Source: Clostridium sp. UBA3947 (GTDB lineage: Bacteria; Bacillota; Clostridia; Clostridiales; Clostridiaceae). From it: a stretch of 26,327 bases of DNA. This document shows positions 23,785 through 26,327 of this stretch, in pieces (position 1 is the stretch's first letter; each line of letters begins with the position of its first letter). The DNA is taken from assembly GCA_002385545.1 (NCBI GenBank), contig DGDR01000111.1:1-26327 (forward strand). The letters run 5' to 3'. Under the pieces are notes generated by a model, which worked only from the letters and a program-made list of their open reading frames with translations, had not been told where the DNA came from and did no database searches. The position numbers and the translations under genes are program-made.

Positions 23785-25410
23785 ATGAGCATAATGAAAA
23801 TTAATGGTGAAAAATTTTATAACATGATGGTTAATGCTAGCAATACACTAGAGGAGCAGAAGGAATACGTTAACTCATTGAATGTATTCCCAGTACCAGA
23901 TGGTGATACTGGTACAAATATGTCTATGACCTTTAAGGCGGCAGTAGAAGAAATTAAGAATCTTAAGAATGAGTCTGTTGGTACAATTGCTAAGGCCTTA
24001 GCGAAGGGTGCTCTTATGGGTGCTAGAGGTAATTCAGGTGTTATTTTATCACAAATATTACGTGGATTTGCTAAAGGGCTAGAAGGTAAAGTAGAAGTTG
24101 ACGTTAAAGAGTTTGCTGAAAGTATAATGGAAGGGGCAAGAAGTGCATATAAAGCAGTTATGAGACCTACTGAGGGAACTATATTGACTGTTGTTCGTGC
24201 TGCTGGTGAATGTGCTGTTAATAGCTCTGCTGTTGATGCGGAGTCATTAATGAAAGAGGTATATGAGCATAGTAAGACTATTCTAAATAAAACACCTGAA
24301 ATGCTACCAGTTTTAAAAACAGCCAAGGTTGTAGATGCTGGAGGCATGGGTTTTTTAGTTATTTTACAAGGTATGAAAGATGCCTTGTTAGGTGATATTA
24401 AAGCTGAAATAGATGATAAAACTATAGTTCCTACAAAAAATGAGGCTGCTCAATATATAAGTGAAGATGATATAAAATTTGCTTATTGTACTGAATTTAT
24501 AATACTATCAAAAAATGGAGATAGTAATGCTTTTAGAAGAGACATAGAGCCTCTAGGAGATTCTATAATTGCTGTAGCCTATGAAGATGTTATAAAAGTT
24601 CATATTCATACAAATGATCCTGGAGCTGTATTGTCAAAAGCTGTTCAATTAGGTGAATTGACCAAAATAAAAATTGAAAACATGAAGGAACAGCATAGAC
24701 ATTTAGTGTTGGAAGAAGATTTAGTAGCTGAAGAAGCTACTGTTGGAGAAGCTAAGAAGTATGGATTTGTGTCTGTTGCTATGGGTGAAGGAATCACAAA
24801 TATTTTTAAGGATTTAGGTGTTGACATAGTAATAGAAGGCGGACAGACAATGAATCCAAGTACACAGGATATAATAGATGCAATCAATAAAATAAATGCT
24901 GATAACATATTTGTTCTACCTAACAATAAAAATATAGTTATGGCAGCTAGTCAAGCGGTAGAGCTTTCGGAGAAAAATGTGATTGTTATTCCATCGAAAA
25001 CTATACCACAAGGTATAACAGCTCTAACAGTTTTCAATAGTGAATCTGAAGTTGATGAGAATAAGGAAGCAATGATAGAGTCCTTATCTAATGTAACCAC
25101 AGCTTCTGTTACATATGCAGTTAGGGATACAGAAATGGATGGTAAGGAAATTAAAGAGGGAGACATTTTAGGTTTAATTGAAGGGAAAATATCAGAAGTT
25201 GGTTCAGATTTATTTGAAGTATGTGAAAAACTTATAGAAAATACTGTAAAGGATGATAGTGAACTTATCACTATTCTTTATGGTAAAGACTGCGATGAGG
25301 ATAAAGTTAACGAATTTATAGAAAAAATCGAAGATAAGTATTCCGATTTGGATGTTCAAGCCTATAATGGTAGTCAACCTTTGTATTATTTCATAATATC
25401 CGTAGAATAA
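23785..25410 (+). CDS. fakA: DAK2-domain fatty acid kinase catalytic subunit FakA (YloV-like)
   Basis: 541 residues, typical for the family (about 550). The N-terminal DhaL-like kinase domain (about 1-200) contains NVFPVPDGDTGTNMSMT, with the three Asp/Asn positions that bind Mg-ATP, and MGARGNSGVILSQ. A middle domain and a C-terminal EDD-like domain follow. FakA phosphorylates fatty acids held by a FakB (DegV-type) partner so exogenous fatty acids can enter lipid synthesis; no fakB lies in this window. It is the second gene of the asp23-fakA unit and is closed by a terminator overlapping its stop. Confidence 0.94.
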   Translation: MSIMKINGEKFYNMMVNASNTLEEQKEYVNSLNVFPVPDGDTGTNMSMTFKAAVEEIKNLKNESVGTIAKALAKGALMGARGNSGVILSQILRGFAKGLEGKVEVDVKEFAESIMEGARSAYKAVMRPTEGTILTVVRAAGECAVNSSAVDAESLMKEVYEHSKTILNKTPEMLPVLKTAKVVDAGGMGFLVILQGMKDALLGDIKAEIDDKTIVPTKNEAAQYISEDDIKFAYCTEFIILSKNGDSNAFRRDIEPLGDSIIAVAYEDVIKVHIHTNDPGAVLSKAVQLGELTKIKIENMKEQHRHLVLEEDLVAEEATVGEAKKYGFVSVAMGEGITNIFKDLGVDIVIEGGQTMNPSTQDIIDAINKINADNIFVLPNNKNIVMAASQAVELSEKNVIVIPSKTIPQGITALTVFNSESEVDENKEAMIESLSNVTTASVTYAVRDTEMDGKEIKEGDILGLIEGKISEVGSDLFEVCEKLIENTVKDDSELITILYGKDCDEDKVNEFIEKIEDKYSDLDVQAYNGSQPLYYFIISVE

Positions 25411-25432
25411 AAAAAGCCTAAGGGCTTTTTTT
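25409..25432 (+). terminator. Rho-independent terminator after fakA
   Basis: AAAAAGCC (25411-25418) and GGCTTTTT (25423-25430) form an 8-bp stem with a TAAG loop and a seven-T tail. It begins on the last bases of the fakA stop codon and stands 32 bases before recG. Confidence 0.88.
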
Positions 25433-25464
25433 AAATTATAGGCTCTTTAGAGGAAGGTGAGATT

Positions 25465-26327
25465 TTGGATATCAACAAAGAAGTTACTGTTTTAAAAGGA
25501 GTTGGCCCGAAATTAGCGGAACTTTTACATAACCTAGGAATTTTTACAGTTAGAGATTTACTATTATATTTTCCTAGAGATTATGATTATTTAGGTGATG
25601 TGCATAATGCAAATAATCTTAAGGGAGAAAGCTGTATAGTTGAAGGAACGGTGGTTAGAATTGATAGAGATAATACTTCTCGTACAGGGAAAATTATCAG
25701 TACTATTCACCTAGATATTGGAGGGAAAATTTTAGCTTGTAAATGGTTTAATCAGCCATATATTAAAAATAATTTTCGAGTTGGTGAAAAATATAAGTTA
25801 CTTGGAAAATATACAGTGTTTCAAGGTCGAGAATCTTTAACTAATGGTAAGATTGTAAAGACTTTAGATAGTGATATCAGCATTATGCCTAAATATGCTT
25901 TAACAAAGAGTCTTACATCAGCTACTCTCATAAAACTTATAAAGCAAATTTTAAGTTCTATTAGAGTAAAAGAAAATCTGCCAGCCAGCCTTCTTCAAGC
26001 CTATAAATTAGTTTCCTTAGATGAAGCTATAAGAAATATACATTTACCAAAAGATAAGGAAGCACTTGAAGCTGCTAGAAAAAGACTTAAGTTTCAAGAG
26101 CTATTTGTATATTCGTTAAAAATACTTATGCTAAAAAAATACAATAGAAGCATTAATGGTGGTATAACATTCAAAATCACTAAAGAACTTACAGATTTGA
26201 GGGACTCTCTTCCTTTTCAACTAACTGAAGGTCAAAGAAAAGCTATAAGAGAGATATTACTAGATCAAAAAAGTCCCCATGCTATGAATAGATTGCTTCA
26301 GGGGGATGTTGGTAGTGGTAAAACAAT
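25465..26327 (+). CDS. recG: ATP-dependent DNA helicase RecG, N-terminal part
   Basis: 287 complete codons are visible; the gene runs off the right edge. The wedge/OB part begins VTVLKGVGPKLAELLHNLGI and contains LLLYFPRDYDY, both RecG signatures. The Q-motif region FQLTEGQRKAIREI leads to Walker A GDVGSGKT at 280-287, the last residues in the window. RecG remodels stalled forks and Holliday junctions. The start is TTG at 25465 with GGAAGGTGA just upstream; no in-frame ATG or GTG precedes it. It follows the fakA terminator, so either read-through or an unseen promoter drives it. The order asp23-fakA-recG is conserved in Firmicutes. Confidence 0.93.
   Translation, partial: MDINKEVTVLKGVGPKLAELLHNLGIFTVRDLLLYFPRDYDYLGDVHNANNLKGESCIVEGTVVRIDRDNTSRTGKIISTIHLDIGGKILACKWFNQPYIKNNFRVGEKYKLLGKYTVFQGRESLTNGKIVKTLDSDISIMPKYALTKSLTSATLIKLIKQILSSIRVKENLPASLLQAYKLVSLDEAIRNIHLPKDKEALEAARKRLKFQELFVYSLKILMLKKYNRSINGGITFKITKELTDLRDSLPFQLTEGQRKAIREILLDQKSPHAMNRLLQGDVGSGKT

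Noticed and set aside
23817..24347. Open frame of 176 codons on the minus strand
   Set aside because: It is wholly antisense to fakA, has a low-complexity Ser/Ala/Thr/Leu composition and matches no family. Other long antisense frames in the window (within coaBC, mscL, fakA and the pseudokinase) look the same.
1..26327. Mobile elements, CRISPR arrays, tRNA or rRNA genes
   Set aside because: No transposase or integrase-like frame, regularly spaced repeats, tRNA cloverleaf or rRNA sequence was recognised. The mobile character of the related Bacillus spoVA operon is not visible here.

Overview
The window is about 26 kb of AT-rich DNA from a low-GC, endospore-forming Firmicute. Class Clostridia is the best fit, because of the spoVA genes, an H-type SASP, SpoVM, RemA and the familiar clostridial housekeeping order remA-gmk-rpoZ-coaBC-priA-def-fmt-rsmB-rlmN-stp-prkC-rsgA. 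I cannot name the species. I recognise no tRNA, rRNA, CRISPR array, insertion sequence or phage gene.

Layout. (1) 1-101: start of an NAD-dependent epimerase-like gene, minus strand, cut by the window edge. (2) 305-3138, minus strand: a spore operon in transcription order DUF1657, DUF421+DUF1657 ('2Duf' type), SpoVAC, SpoVAD, DUF1657, then a terminator. SpoVAE is absent. (3) 3372-7248: single genes and small units: a membrane-anchored polysaccharide deacetylase, a zinc-ribbon/coiled-coil protein, an ElaA-like acetyltransferase, MscL, SspH and an asparaginase. (4) 7312-20220, plus strand: a long, tightly packed housekeeping run (YicC, RemA, Gmk, omega, CoaBC, PriA, Def, Fmt, RsmB, RlmN, PP2C phosphatase, PrkC, RsgA). 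(5) 20440-21924: a second PrkC-like PASTA protein whose kinase domain has lost its glycine-rich loop, catalytic Asp and DFG Asp. (6) 22019-22981: ThiN, an unannotated 54-residue membrane protein and a 22-residue SpoVM. (7) 23032-26327: RpmB on the minus strand, then Asp23-FakA and the first part of RecG on the plus strand.

The parts connect as follows. The housekeeping run links nucleotide supply (Gmk), transcription (omega), CoA synthesis, replication restart (PriA), N-terminal formyl handling (Fmt/Def) and rRNA/tRNA modification (RsmB, RlmN) to envelope-sensing Ser/Thr signalling (phosphatase plus PrkC) and ribosome assembly (RsgA). The sporulation genes (spoVA operon, sspH, spoVM) are interspersed. 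The most unusual item is the PASTA pseudokinase. It lies between rsgA and thiN, where I would expect rpe in many Firmicutes, and its kinase region aligns with its neighbour PrkC without gaps at every landmark checked to residue 287. I infer a tandem duplication followed by loss of catalysis with the reading frame kept open.

Several starts were moved downstream to fit a ribosome binding site or paralogue (both DUF1657 genes, 2Duf, the zinc-ribbon gene, mscL, rlmN, prkC, rpmB). After adding the 54-residue ORF and spoVM, no stretch over 300 bases lacks a gene. The largest gaps, 3139-3371 and 20221-20439, hold terminator-like hairpins and no convincing ORF.
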